DNA of 44,705 nt from Chloroflexota bacterium (lineage in GTDB: Bacteria; Chloroflexota; Anaerolineae; Anaerolineales; UBA11579), in the NCBI GenBank assembly GCA_019456165.1, contig VRUJ01000036.1, positions 1 through 44,705 of the forward strand, read 5' to 3'. The first letter of the stretch is position 1; each line of letters starts with the position of its first letter. Below the pieces are notes generated by a model that saw nothing but the letters and a program-made list of their open reading frames with translations, was not told the origin of the DNA and did no database searches. Below, one piece after another: positions 26,087 through 34,877 of this stretch. The translations under genes and the position numbers were made by a program.

Positions 26087-26605
26087 TTATTTTTTTGTTT
26101 CTCGATAATCGAAGAGACAAAAATCATCGCCGTCTGCGATGCATTTTGTTTCTTGGGCGTCAATTTCTGTTCCAAAAATCCAAGTGCATAGACCGCCAAA
26201 AACTCCCCGGATGAGGTGACAAACATGATTGGCTTTCCCGAGGTACGCCTCTGCGAAAGGGGAGTGAGTAACTTTTAGAGTTAATCGTTTCTTGCTGCTA
26301 TCCAAATGTTGGATTTTCATCGCTCCCCAGCCGATTTCTCCACCCATGCGGCACATAAATTCAACCGCTTCTTTATCGCTTAGGTTATACGACTCTTTAT
26401 ATTTTTGGCCTGAAAGTTTGCCGCCTGTAAAACCACCCGTGTAAAGTATTTCCCCGGCACGTTCAAATCCAATTTCGGTTTCAAGCATATCTTGGAATGC
26501 TGCCAGTGTTTCGGGGCGGATTAGTAAATAGCGTACATCCGAAAATAATAAAGCTCCTTGTTCAGGAACAGAGGTGAGTTGGGATAGAATGCTATTATCA
26601 GACAT
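26087..26605 (-). CDS. Stand-alone V4R (4-vinyl-reductase) domain protein
   Basis: A 172-residue protein with a V4R domain covering most of its length. Conserved features: GFERAGEILYTGGFTGG, then HSPFAEAYLG and the cysteine set HVCHLIRGVFGGLC, TKC and GDDFCLF near the C-terminus. V4R domains bind small hydrophobic or aromatic ligands and occur in the sensor part of XylR/DmpR regulators and in BchJ. With no DNA-binding or output domain it could be an aromatic-ligand adaptor, or a CoA-ester chaperone. It is the last gene of block A, 14 bases after hydantoinase B, and the promoter for the reductase genes follows it. Confidence 0.75.
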   Translation of the reverse strand: MSDNSILSQLTSVPEQGALLFSDVRYLLIRPETLAAFQDMLETEIGFERAGEILYTGGFTGGKLSGQKYKESYNLSDKEAVEFMCRMGGEIGWGAMKIQHLDSSKKRLTLKVTHSPFAEAYLGKANHVCHLIRGVFGGLCTWIFGTEIDAQETKCIADGDDFCLFDYRETKK

Positions 26606-26619
26606 TGATCTTCCCTTAT

Positions 26620-28317
26620 TTAATCCAAATCGGCCAGCATTTTGGGGGTGACATTAATTCCGTAATCACTTTTTGCGAGCTCGATCGAAACCTTTCCATC
26701 ACGTATGTCTTTTAACAGTGAGTGCAAATCTCGATCTTTGGGATCCCCATACCCTCCTGCACCCGGCATGCGTAGGGAAACCACGTCCTCAGCGTTTAGA
26801 TGATCTAAGCCTTTTGATTTTGCTATTTGCTCTTCGGGTGTCCCTGGGTTGAGTATAAATTGACCTTTACCTCCACCTTTGCCGCCGTGCAGGCCAAATG
26901 GCTCGAATTTCTGACGATCGCCATAACGTGCCCAGCTGACATCGTCAATTAAAACTCGAATGTCTCGCCTTAGACCCAATGCTCCTCGAAATTTTCCAGC
27001 CCCGCCTGTATCTGGTATGAACTCGTATCGCTCGATGCGAATAGGATATTCCATTTCTGCAGCTTCGATAGGTGTATTTTTAAACCTTGCTAAGTGCGAA
27101 TCCTGCCCATCACGCCCATCTTTTGTTGGCCGGGCGCCTGCCCCGCCGCCTTGAATATCAATGTAAACGAACCTCTTCCTGGTGCCAGGTTGGTAGCCTG
27201 AAAACCCACAATTTGTAATTTGCCCATGACTGCCAGCCATCACCTTTTCAGGCAATACATCGGACATAGCTAACATCATAGCTTCGGTAATTTTTTGGGA
27301 GGTATTGGTACGCGCTCCGACAGCACCAGGCATGATCGGATTAACAATTGTGCCTGGTTCAGCTTGGATAGTGAAAGGTCTGTAGCAGCCGGAGTTAGGT
27401 GGCACGTGTGGATCTATCACCGCGATCAGGGCGTAATATACCGCAGCGTGAACAGTTGCAATTGGGCAGTTTATATTGCCGGTAACTTGTTTAGCTGTAC
27501 CCTCAAAATCAACAACCACAGAATCTCCTTGCTTATGAATATTGACCTGTAATTTTATCGGTTCATCGCTAAAACCATCATCGTCAACCCAATCTACTCC
27601 AGAGTAAGTGCCGTCTGGGATATTCTGGAGGCCACTGCGGATGCGATTTTCGGAACCATCCAAGAGCATTTTCAAACAAGCCTGGACCACTTGTGGGCTA
27701 TATTTTTCTAAGATTTCTTTCATCTTGCGAATGCCAACGAAATTGGCCGAGGCTTGAGCCCGAATATCTCCTAGAGTTTTATCCGGAACACGAATATTAT
27801 TTTCCAATATTCCGAAAAGCTCACGGTCTTCCTCTCCCTTTTTATATAATTTAATAAATGGCAAGCGCAGACCCTCGAGATATATTTCTGTTAAACCCCC
27901 AGCTGTACCTCCTGGGGCAGCGCCACCCATGTCGGTGTGGTGGGCAATACTGCCAACAAAACCAAGGATTTCGCCTTTATATTTTACTGGAGCGAACGTA
28001 ACCAGGTCCATTACGTGTTGTCCGCCAGAGTATGGATCATTAAAAACGATCACATCGCCGTCCTCTAGCTCACTATCAGAATAATGTTTTCTTAATGCAC
28101 GCATGCCTAATTCAAAACCGGTAAGCAACATGGGTGCGTGATGTGCCTGAGCCACAGTATTACCTTGGGCATCGAACACCGCGCAGGATATATCTTTAAT
28201 TTCTTTGATGATCGTGGAGCGTGCCGTGCGTACAAGGGTGTATCCCATTTCATCCGCAATTTGCTCCATTGCATAACGAATCACCTGCATGGTTATTGGA
28301 TCGGCTTCAAATTTCAT
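26620..28317 (-). CDS. ATP-dependent hydantoinase B-type subunit (HyuB family)
   Basis: A 565-residue HyuB/5-oxoprolinase-C-domain protein; GGAGA upstream of ATG. It shows DPITMQVIRYAMEQIADEMG at the start, FNDPYSGGQHVMDLVTFAPV and AHHTDMGGAAPGG, and the glycine-rich FGLHGGKGGGKG near the end. In the Azoarcus/Aromatoleum indoleacetate pathway a hydantoinase of this two-subunit type opens the lactam of 2-oxoindole-3-acetate to (2-aminophenyl)succinate at the cost of ATP. The Mo-hydroxylase, CoA-transferase and mutase around it support that assignment. True hydantoin, oxoproline or acetone-type substrates are alternatives. Confidence 0.85.
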   Translation of the reverse strand: MKFEADPITMQVIRYAMEQIADEMGYTLVRTARSTIIKEIKDISCAVFDAQGNTVAQAHHAPMLLTGFELGMRALRKHYSDSELEDGDVIVFNDPYSGGQHVMDLVTFAPVKYKGEILGFVGSIAHHTDMGGAAPGGTAGGLTEIYLEGLRLPFIKLYKKGEEDRELFGILENNIRVPDKTLGDIRAQASANFVGIRKMKEILEKYSPQVVQACLKMLLDGSENRIRSGLQNIPDGTYSGVDWVDDDGFSDEPIKLQVNIHKQGDSVVVDFEGTAKQVTGNINCPIATVHAAVYYALIAVIDPHVPPNSGCYRPFTIQAEPGTIVNPIMPGAVGARTNTSQKITEAMMLAMSDVLPEKVMAGSHGQITNCGFSGYQPGTRKRFVYIDIQGGGAGARPTKDGRDGQDSHLARFKNTPIEAAEMEYPIRIERYEFIPDTGGAGKFRGALGLRRDIRVLIDDVSWARYGDRQKFEPFGLHGGKGGGKGQFILNPGTPEEQIAKSKGLDHLNAEDVVSLRMPGAGGYGDPKDRDLHSLLKDIRDGKVSIELAKSDYGINVTPKMLADLD

Positions 28318-28338
28318 GGATTAGTTCTCCGAATCAGA

Positions 28339-30390
28339 TTAATTCCTAGAAACAACAAGATTAGTGTAAACATCTACTTTGGCGGTCCATTCTGGGGGAA
28401 TGACAGACGTAGATGTAGTTTCTTCAACCAAAGATGGGCCGTTAAAACTCATCCCCGGGCTAAGGTCTTCGCGTTCAAATATTTTTGTCTCGACAAACCC
28501 ACTTCCAGGGAAATATACTCGGCGTTCAGCTTTTTGGAGTGGGGCGCTGGTTTCTTTAGAATCTTCTTTAAGAAGTTCTATTTTTGGAACTTGCCCTATT
28601 CCAACCAATCTTAAGCTGATGAACTCTACCAGTTCCGAAGGATCGCCATAAGCATAGATGCGTTTGTGGAGAGAATGGAAATCCGCAATGATTTTATCAA
28701 TATCTTTCTGTTCTAACTTCCCAATATTTTTTATGGGGATGGTAAGTTCATATGATTGGCCCTCATAACGCAAATCAATTAATCGCTCGAGGTGAACACT
28801 TCCCGGAGAAACATTTTCGTTTTTAAATAATTGATCCGCTTGTGCTGCTAGTTCGTCGAAGTGCGCCTGAAGTTTCTCTGGAGTCGCATCAGACTGTGAA
28901 TACGCAATGGTTTGAACGTAATCGTGACGAATGTCTGATACTACACCTCCGAAAGCAGAAAAAACAGCACAGTATGGGGGAATAATTACTCGACTTATTC
29001 CGGTCTCCTCGGCCAATTCTACAGCATGCAGAGGCCCTGCCCCGCCAAATGCCAAAAGCGAAAACTCGCGCACATCGTAACCAGATTGAGTTGAATTTGC
29101 GCTAATTCCCCGAACCATGTTCGCATTGACTACGCGTATTATTCCAGCTGCAGCATCTTCCACGGAGAGGTTTAAGGGTTCAGCGACGAAAGACCGGATT
29201 GCATCTTCGGCTAGATTTCGGGACAATTTCATCTCAGACCCCAAGAAGTAATCTGGGTTCAACCTTCCTAAAACGAGGTTGGCATCGGTTACAGTTGGTA
29301 ATTCTCCGCCGTTTCCATAGCAAGCTGGTCCTGGATCGGCTCCGGCTGACTGGGGACCAACATTCAATGCTCCACCTGCATCAACCCAAGCAATGCTGCC
29401 GCCACCCGCGCCAAACCCCTCTACATCAATCATCGGAATTTTTACTGGGTAGCCTTCGAACTCTCCTTCGGATTTTATGCGTGGTTGACCATTTACAATT
29501 AGGCCGACGTCGAAACTAGTGCCTCCCATGTCCATGCTAATGATGCTGTCTTCCCCCGCAAGCCTCCCAAAGAGTCCGGTAGCTAAGGCGCCGCCTGCTG
29601 GGCCAGAATTGACCATGTGTACTGCATGAGATTTTGCTACTTCAGCGGTCATAGCCCCACCAGAAGCTTGCATTATGCGTAAATCCATTTCACCGAATTT
29701 TTCACCCAATCGATCTTGAAGAGACTTGATATACTGTCTGGTAACCGGCAACAAATATGCGTTGATTACAGTTGTGGAAGTACGTTCAAATTCACGGAAT
29801 TCTGGCGCAATTTCGGATGAAATTGTGACATCTGCTTGAGGGAATACTTCCTGGCAAATTTCTCGGACACGATTCTCATGAGTTGAGTTTCGGAAAGAAA
29901 ATAATAAACAGACCGCGATAGCTTCCACTCCTTCTTTTTTAAACTTTTCGACGGTGTTAATTACCGAATTATCATCTAAGGGTTTAACGATTTCTCCATC
30001 AGCGCCAATCCTTTCTTCAGCTTCCAAACGAAGATACCTAGGCACAAGAGGTTCGGGTAGGTCGACGAAAATATCATAAAGACCCGCATCTGGCCTTTCG
30101 ATTCGGGCAATTTCTAATATATCCCGAAACCCTGCAGTTGTGATCAATCCAACTTTGGCACCTTTACGCTCGATTAGGGCGTTGGTTCCGATCGTGGTTC
30201 CGTGAGCAATATATTCCAGATCATCAGAACTAGAATTTGATATCTTAAGGATTTTCTCAATCCCGTTCATTACGCCTTGAGCGAGATCTTTCGGTGTGGT
30301 CAAGGTTTTTGTAAAATGAATATTTCCGGTTTTATCGTCGATGAGAACTAGATCCGTAAAAGTTCCACCAACATCAATTCCCAACCGCAT
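28339..30390 (-). CDS. ATP-dependent hydantoinase A-type subunit (HyuA family)
   Basis: A 683-residue HyuA protein; GGAGAC precedes the start. ATPase-fold motifs: IDVGGTFTDLVLID (residues 4-17), AHGTTIGTNALIERKGA, SMDMGGTSFDVGLI and LLAFGGAGPLHAVELA. Length fits N-methylhydantoinase A and acetophenone carboxylase alpha subunits. It should form the ATP-binding half of a lactam-opening enzyme with HyuB, 21 bases downstream. The inferred substrate is 2-oxoindole-3-acetate by pathway context. Rests on neighbours rather than on any substrate-specific residue I can name. Confidence 0.85.
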   Translation of the reverse strand: MRLGIDVGGTFTDLVLIDDKTGNIHFTKTLTTPKDLAQGVMNGIEKILKISNSSSDDLEYIAHGTTIGTNALIERKGAKVGLITTAGFRDILEIARIERPDAGLYDIFVDLPEPLVPRYLRLEAEERIGADGEIVKPLDDNSVINTVEKFKKEGVEAIAVCLLFSFRNSTHENRVREICQEVFPQADVTISSEIAPEFREFERTSTTVINAYLLPVTRQYIKSLQDRLGEKFGEMDLRIMQASGGAMTAEVAKSHAVHMVNSGPAGGALATGLFGRLAGEDSIISMDMGGTSFDVGLIVNGQPRIKSEGEFEGYPVKIPMIDVEGFGAGGGSIAWVDAGGALNVGPQSAGADPGPACYGNGGELPTVTDANLVLGRLNPDYFLGSEMKLSRNLAEDAIRSFVAEPLNLSVEDAAAGIIRVVNANMVRGISANSTQSGYDVREFSLLAFGGAGPLHAVELAEETGISRVIIPPYCAVFSAFGGVVSDIRHDYVQTIAYSQSDATPEKLQAHFDELAAQADQLFKNENVSPGSVHLERLIDLRYEGQSYELTIPIKNIGKLEQKDIDKIIADFHSLHKRIYAYGDPSELVEFISLRLVGIGQVPKIELLKEDSKETSAPLQKAERRVYFPGSGFVETKIFEREDLSPGMSFNGPSLVEETTSTSVIPPEWTAKVDVYTNLVVSRN

Positions 30391-30423
30391 AAATGTCTCC
30401 TAATTGCCAAGCTGTTTGAGAGT

Positions 30424-32025
30424 TTATAAACGAACAGGTTCCTTGAATTCTCCAAAAACTTCTTTTAATACATTTGTAATTTCACCAAGAGTAGCATGGG
30501 CTTTCACAGCCTCCATCATTGATGGCATGATATTTTCTGTTGAATCGGCGACCTCCCGGATTCTTTTTAGGCTTGCTGCAACTGCCTCTTGGTCGCGATT
30601 TGCTTTGAGCTGTTCTGTCCTGCGTATTGAACTTTCAGCGGTTTCGGGTTTGTATGGATGGAGAGCGACTTGATGCTCCTCTTCTTCAATTTGATAAATG
30701 TTAGCTCCAACTTTGGGAATCTCTCCATTCTGGATACCTTGTTCGTTCTCGTAAGCTTGATGTGCCACCTCTCGCTGAAGGATGCCCTCACTTACAGCTT
30801 CAACAATGCCTCCCCATTCCTGGTCTACGCGCTCGATTTCTGCAGATATTCTTTTTTCAATTTCACTTGTCAGAGTCTCAACATAGTAGGAGCCGCCTAA
30901 TGGATCAACCGTATCCCCGATTCCCATTTCCTCAATGAGTATCTGCATCGTTCTTAGCGAAATTAAAGCCGCCTTTTCGGTTGGTATGGTGTAAGCTTCA
31001 TCATAGGAGCACAATGCCATCGTTTGAGTGCCAGAGAGAGCGGATAAGAGGGCGTAATATGCTCCACGGACGATATTGTTTTCAGGTTGTTGGATTGTTA
31101 AACCGCCGCCGCCGCCACCAGCGATCATTTTCATTTTCATAGTGCGAGCATCTTTAGCTCCAAATTTATCACGCGTGATTCTTGCCCATAATCGCCGGGC
31201 TGCCCGGAATTTGGCAATTTGCTCAAAGAAATTCCCAAAAATATCAAAATTAAACGATATCCGTCCAGCGAAATCATCAATATCTAAATCTCGTTCGAGG
31301 CCGATTTTTATATATGCTTGGGCGATACTGAACGCGTACGCTATTTCTTGCACTGGATTTGCTCCAGACTCACGTATGTGATACCCGCATACTGAAACTG
31401 GATAATAGTTGGGAGCGTTGCGGGCACAGAATTCAATCGTGTCACCGATCAAGCGGACGGCAGGCTCTACAGGAAAGATCCACGCGCCCCTACCGATATA
31501 CTCCTTCAAAATGTCATTTTGAGCTGTACCCCGAACCTCCTCAAGTGGGATACCATGCTTTTCTGCGATAACAAAATACATTGCCATGATTGGCGCAGCA
31601 ACAGCATTTACAGTTAGGGAAACGCTTATCTTGTCGATTGGAATGCCTTCAAATGCCGTTTCCATATCCGCTAGAGTGTCAATGGCCATCCCGACGCGGC
31701 CTACTTCTCCTTCAGCTAATGGATCGTTAGAATCTAGCCCCATTTGGGTGGGGAGGTCAAATGCCACATTCAAAGCATTTTGGCCATTTTCGATGAGGAA
31801 TTTAAAGCGTTTGTTGGTTTCTTCAGGAGTCCCAAAACCAGCGTATTGCCGCATGGTAAAAGGGCGTTTTCGGTACATCATAGAATGGATGCCGCGTGTG
31901 AATGGGAATTCTCCCGGCAAGCCTATTTCGTCATTGGGATTGATCTCAGCTAAATCGTCTGAGGTATATAAAGGCTTTACAGGAATCCCAGATTCTAAAA
32001 TTACCTTATTTGAAATTTCGGCCAT
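30424..32025 (-). CDS. B12-dependent acyl-CoA mutase large subunit, candidate (2-aminophenyl)succinyl-CoA mutase
   Basis: A 533-residue methylmalonyl-CoA-mutase-like subunit with TGGAGAA before ATG. RPFTMRQYAGFG, NVAFDLPTQMG, TAQNDILKEYIGRG and CGYHIRESGA (H216, the B12/substrate histidine) are conserved. Compared with Propionibacterium mutase, the position of the substrate-contacting tyrosine (Y in YATMY) is H47, and the RTHSQTSGWSLT segment is replaced by MIAGGGGGGLT (six glycines, 303-308). Those changes remove side chains from the substrate tunnel, which suits a bulkier aryl substrate. Partner B12 subunit is encoded 41 bases upstream. The iaa pathway of Aromatoleum uses such a split mutase. 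Confidence 0.85.
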   Translation of the reverse strand: MAEISNKVILESGIPVKPLYTSDDLAEINPNDEIGLPGEFPFTRGIHSMMYRKRPFTMRQYAGFGTPEETNKRFKFLIENGQNALNVAFDLPTQMGLDSNDPLAEGEVGRVGMAIDTLADMETAFEGIPIDKISVSLTVNAVAAPIMAMYFVIAEKHGIPLEEVRGTAQNDILKEYIGRGAWIFPVEPAVRLIGDTIEFCARNAPNYYPVSVCGYHIRESGANPVQEIAYAFSIAQAYIKIGLERDLDIDDFAGRISFNFDIFGNFFEQIAKFRAARRLWARITRDKFGAKDARTMKMKMIAGGGGGGLTIQQPENNIVRGAYYALLSALSGTQTMALCSYDEAYTIPTEKAALISLRTMQILIEEMGIGDTVDPLGGSYYVETLTSEIEKRISAEIERVDQEWGGIVEAVSEGILQREVAHQAYENEQGIQNGEIPKVGANIYQIEEEEHQVALHPYKPETAESSIRRTEQLKANRDQEAVAASLKRIREVADSTENIMPSMMEAVKAHATLGEITNVLKEVFGEFKEPVRL

Positions 32026-32066
32026 TTATTCTCCACATATGTAAATAATATTAGCAGCGTTAGGAC

Positions 32067-32462
32067 CTATAAATTAATATTTGATAGAATGAATTTTTCG
32101 ACGTCATCAAAATTACTTCCAGTCGGGAAGATGCCGCCAACGCCTAGCGCTTTCAGGGTTTCAAAATCTTGCTTGGGAATATTTCCGCCAATTAAGACTA
32201 ATTTTTCATCGATACCAATTTTCTTCATCTTTGCTATCAATTTTTTGGAAATTGGAATATGCGCCCCGGATAATATTGATAGTCCAACAACATCTACATC
32301 CTCCTGTACTGCAGCCTCAATAATCTGATCAATCGTCTGATGCAAGCCTGTATAAATCACTTCAAAGCCGGCATTGCGCATAGCCAATGATATTACTTTT
32401 GCACCTCTATCATGCCCGTCAAGACCCGGTTTTGCAATCAATATTCTAATCGGCTTTTTCAT
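32067..32462 (-). CDS. B12-binding small subunit of acyl-CoA mutase
   Basis: A 131-residue cobalamin-binding domain. I start it at ATG 32462 (MKKPIRILIAKPGLDGHDRG), since the upstream frame overlaps the dehydrogenase gene. H17 in DGHDRG is the lower cobalt ligand; GLSILSGAH and GGNIPKQDF complete the DxHxxG...SxL...GG signature. It joins the large subunit encoded next. No MeaB/ArgK-type GTPase chaperone gene is in the window, so reactivation must come from elsewhere. Confidence 0.92.
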   Translation of the reverse strand: MKKPIRILIAKPGLDGHDRGAKVISLAMRNAGFEVIYTGLHQTIDQIIEAAVQEDVDVVGLSILSGAHIPISKKLIAKMKKIGIDEKLVLIGGNIPKQDFETLKALGVGGIFPTGSNFDDVEKFILSNINL

Positions 32463-32485
32463 ATTCCAATCTCTCAGCAGGTAAC

Positions 32486-33643
32486 TTATTTTCCACGTTG
32501 TTTTGGAACTCCCATTTCTCGAGCGATAATAGTTCGAAGGATTTCTGAGGTTCCACCACCATATAACAAGAAACGTGCATCCCGGAAATATCTTTGTGCT
32601 TCGTATTCCATAGCAAAGCCATAACTGCCAAAAATTCTTGTGCACTCATCAGCAATCGTGTTGGCCGCTTCAGTTGCGAATAGTTTCGCCATTGAGGCAA
32701 GCTGCATATCGCTGTTTCCTTGATCAATATTCCAGGCGGCCTTGTACACCAATCCTCTCGCGGCCTCTAAGCGGGTCCCCATATTAGCAATTTTGTGGGA
32801 AATCGCTTGGAAGGCACCGATAGGTTTTCGGAACTGGATGCGTTCGTTTGCATATTTAATCGAGCTGTCTAAGGATGCCTGAGCTAAACCTAATCCCAGC
32901 GCGCCAGTCATTATACGAATCTCTGCAAGGATCTCCCCGAGATTTTTAAACCCAGTCCCTTCCTCGCCGAGCAGGTTATCTGAGGGCACCTTAACATCAT
33001 CCAAGATCAATTCTGAAGTTTCGGATCCACGCACCCCGAGTTTGTCAATTTGTCTGCCAACCTTCAGGCCTGGCATATTTTTCTCGACCAGGAACAAGTC
33101 AATTCCCTTGAAACCAGCATCGAGATTTGTCTTTGCTGCTACTGTAAAGAAATCTGCAATCGTTGCAGATGTTATCCACATCTTGCGCCCTGAAATTATC
33201 CAGCCACCTTGATTGCGTTTGGCTGTGGTCGTGATTGAACCCAAATCAGATCCAAAATCCGGTTCAGTCATGGCGATGGTGCCAATCTTTTTACCCATCA
33301 GAGCCGGTTTCACCAAGCGTTCCCTGTGCTCGTCAGTACCGAAGCGGTAGACCAAATCGGTGCCCATCAAGCTTTGCATGGCTACAGCTGCTGCGAGCGA
33401 TAATGAACCGCGGGCTATCTCCTCGATCATAAGGCAATAGGTTAGGAAATCTGCGCCCATTCCATCGATGGTTTCAGGATATCGCAAACCAAAATAACCG
33501 TTTTCTGCGCACTTAGCAAATAATTCTTTAGGAAATTTTGCCTGTTCGTCAATTTCGCGAGCAGCAGGCAAAACTTCTTTTTCAACAAACCCGCGCACAG
33601 ACCTGCGAAAGCTTTGCTGCTCTTCGGTAAAAGAAAAATTCAT
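32486..33643 (-). CDS. Acyl-CoA dehydrogenase lacking the usual catalytic glutamate, candidate decarboxylating benzylmalonyl-CoA dehydrogenase
   Basis: A 385-residue flavoprotein; its ATG overlaps the stop of the CoA-transferase gene (ATGA). FAD and substrate motifs AMTEPDFGSDLGSI, WITSATIADFF and ERIQFRKPIG are present. The C-terminal catalytic motif, IYEGT in the other acyl-CoA dehydrogenase of this window, is here LYGGGTSEI (Y361-G-G-G-T365), so the base at that position is absent. Helix G has AEIRIM, where IVD/LCAD enzymes place their alternative base as ER. In Aromatoleum, IaaF oxidises benzylmalonyl-CoA with decarboxylation replacing proton abstraction, for which no base is needed. Gene context is identical. 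It could alternatively use the helix G glutamate as in LCAD. Confidence 0.8.
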   Translation of the reverse strand: MNFSFTEEQQSFRRSVRGFVEKEVLPAAREIDEQAKFPKELFAKCAENGYFGLRYPETIDGMGADFLTYCLMIEEIARGSLSLAAAVAMQSLMGTDLVYRFGTDEHRERLVKPALMGKKIGTIAMTEPDFGSDLGSITTTAKRNQGGWIISGRKMWITSATIADFFTVAAKTNLDAGFKGIDLFLVEKNMPGLKVGRQIDKLGVRGSETSELILDDVKVPSDNLLGEEGTGFKNLGEILAEIRIMTGALGLGLAQASLDSSIKYANERIQFRKPIGAFQAISHKIANMGTRLEAARGLVYKAAWNIDQGNSDMQLASMAKLFATEAANTIADECTRIFGSYGFAMEYEAQRYFRDARFLLYGGGTSEILRTIIAREMGVPKQRGK

Positions 33644-34851
33644 ATTATGCCTCTCGATTCGAGTTCTTGAACATCAATACCAATTTCCCCAAAAACTAAT
33701 TCATTGTGTTCACCTAACCGGGGAGGAAAATCAAGAGAAAACTTTTCCTTGTGGAGGAAATCTGGAATGACAGGTGGGGGAGGGATGGAGATCTTAATTT
33801 CAGATATTGGGTCGCGGGCAGTCACCATATAATCCCTAATTAATGGGTCTTCACAAACATCCTTAAAACTATTTACTTTAGAAATGGGCACGCCAATTGC
33901 CGTGAACTCCTTTAATAGTTCATCAGTGTTTTTTCTTTTTGTGATCTCTGTTATCTTTTGGTTGAGAAAATTGGCGTCATTAATCCTCCCAGCATTATTT
34001 TCATATTTACTATTGGCCAAGGATTCAAAATCTTCTAACTGCATTATCGCATCCCATTGCCGATCATTGCCTACTGCAAAATATACTGCTCCATCTGACG
34101 TCGGAAAAACAGAAACGGGAGCGAAGAAACGGTGAGTGTTCCCACGCCGTTCGATTGGTATTTTGAAACTCGTGGATAACATGGCTGGTGATAATGTCCA
34201 TGAAACTGCGGATTGGAACATTGATATATCAATCCTTGATCCTTCTCCAGTTGCACTGCGACGATACAGGGCTTTCATAATTTGCCCATACGCATGTTCG
34301 CCAGCGCCTAAGTCTACAATGGGCAATCCAAATACCATAGGGTCTCCGGCTGCTTCACCAGTTATATCCATAAATCCAGCACGGGCTTGCAATATTGGGT
34401 CGTAAGCCGCCTCATTAATCTGAGGCCCAAATCCTGTAATACTCAACCATATCAAATCAGGCTTTATCGCAATCAGGGTATTGTAATCGACGCCAAGCTT
34501 CTGCATTGATTTAGGACGCTGATTGGTTGCGAAAATATCAACAGATAATTCGTTGATCAACCGGTGAAGAAGATCCCTACCTTTTGCCTCGCCCAAATTT
34601 AGGGTGATAGATTGTTTCCCCAAATTGTTCGGGAGGAAATATGCATTCATGCCCTCCTCGTAATCCGAAGATCCTACGGAGGTAGGTATTACTTTCGGAC
34701 CTACCCAACGGTTTGGGTCTCCATGCGGAGGATTCTCGATGCGAATAACCCTTGCGCCTTCCTGGGCGAGGCGTAATGTAAAATAAGGCAGGGTGGTGGC
34801 TTGCTCAATTGAAAGAATTGTGAGCGAGCTAAACAATGATACTTGAGACAT
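33640..34851 (-). CDS. Type III (CaiB/BaiF) CoA-transferase, candidate (2-aminophenyl)succinate CoA-transferase
   Basis: A 403-residue protein starting at ATG 34851 (MSQVSLFSSLTIL); a longer frame exists but would overlap the VOC gene. Family features: IEQATTLPYFTLRLAQEGARVIRIE, NNLGKQSITLNL, and the predicted catalytic aspartate D180 in LPIVDLGAG. Type III transferases move CoA between carboxylic acids. In the iaa pathway the enzyme transfers CoA from indoleacetyl-CoA to (2-aminophenyl)succinate. Neighbouring genes (epimerase-like, dehydrogenase, mutase) fit that step. The ribosome-binding site GAGG is about fifteen bases upstream, rather distant. Confidence 0.85.
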   Translation of the reverse strand: MSQVSLFSSLTILSIEQATTLPYFTLRLAQEGARVIRIENPPHGDPNRWVGPKVIPTSVGSSDYEEGMNAYFLPNNLGKQSITLNLGEAKGRDLLHRLINELSVDIFATNQRPKSMQKLGVDYNTLIAIKPDLIWLSITGFGPQINEAAYDPILQARAGFMDITGEAAGDPMVFGLPIVDLGAGEHAYGQIMKALYRRSATGEGSRIDISMFQSAVSWTLSPAMLSTSFKIPIERRGNTHRFFAPVSVFPTSDGAVYFAVGNDRQWDAIMQLEDFESLANSKYENNAGRINDANFLNQKITEITKRKNTDELLKEFTAIGVPISKVNSFKDVCEDPLIRDYMVTARDPISEIKISIPPPPVIPDFLHKEKFSLDFPPRLGEHNELVFGEIGIDVQELESRGII

Positions 34852-34877
34852 CAATATACCAAAATTTCCTCTTAATC

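Noticed and set aside
30424..32462. Propionate/methylmalonyl-CoA metabolism as explanation for mutase plus epimerase
   Set aside because: No propionyl-CoA carboxylase or MeaB here; pocket residues and epimerase ligands deviate, and the flanking CoA-transferase, decarboxylating-type dehydrogenase, hydantoinase and Mo-hydroxylase point to indoleacetate.
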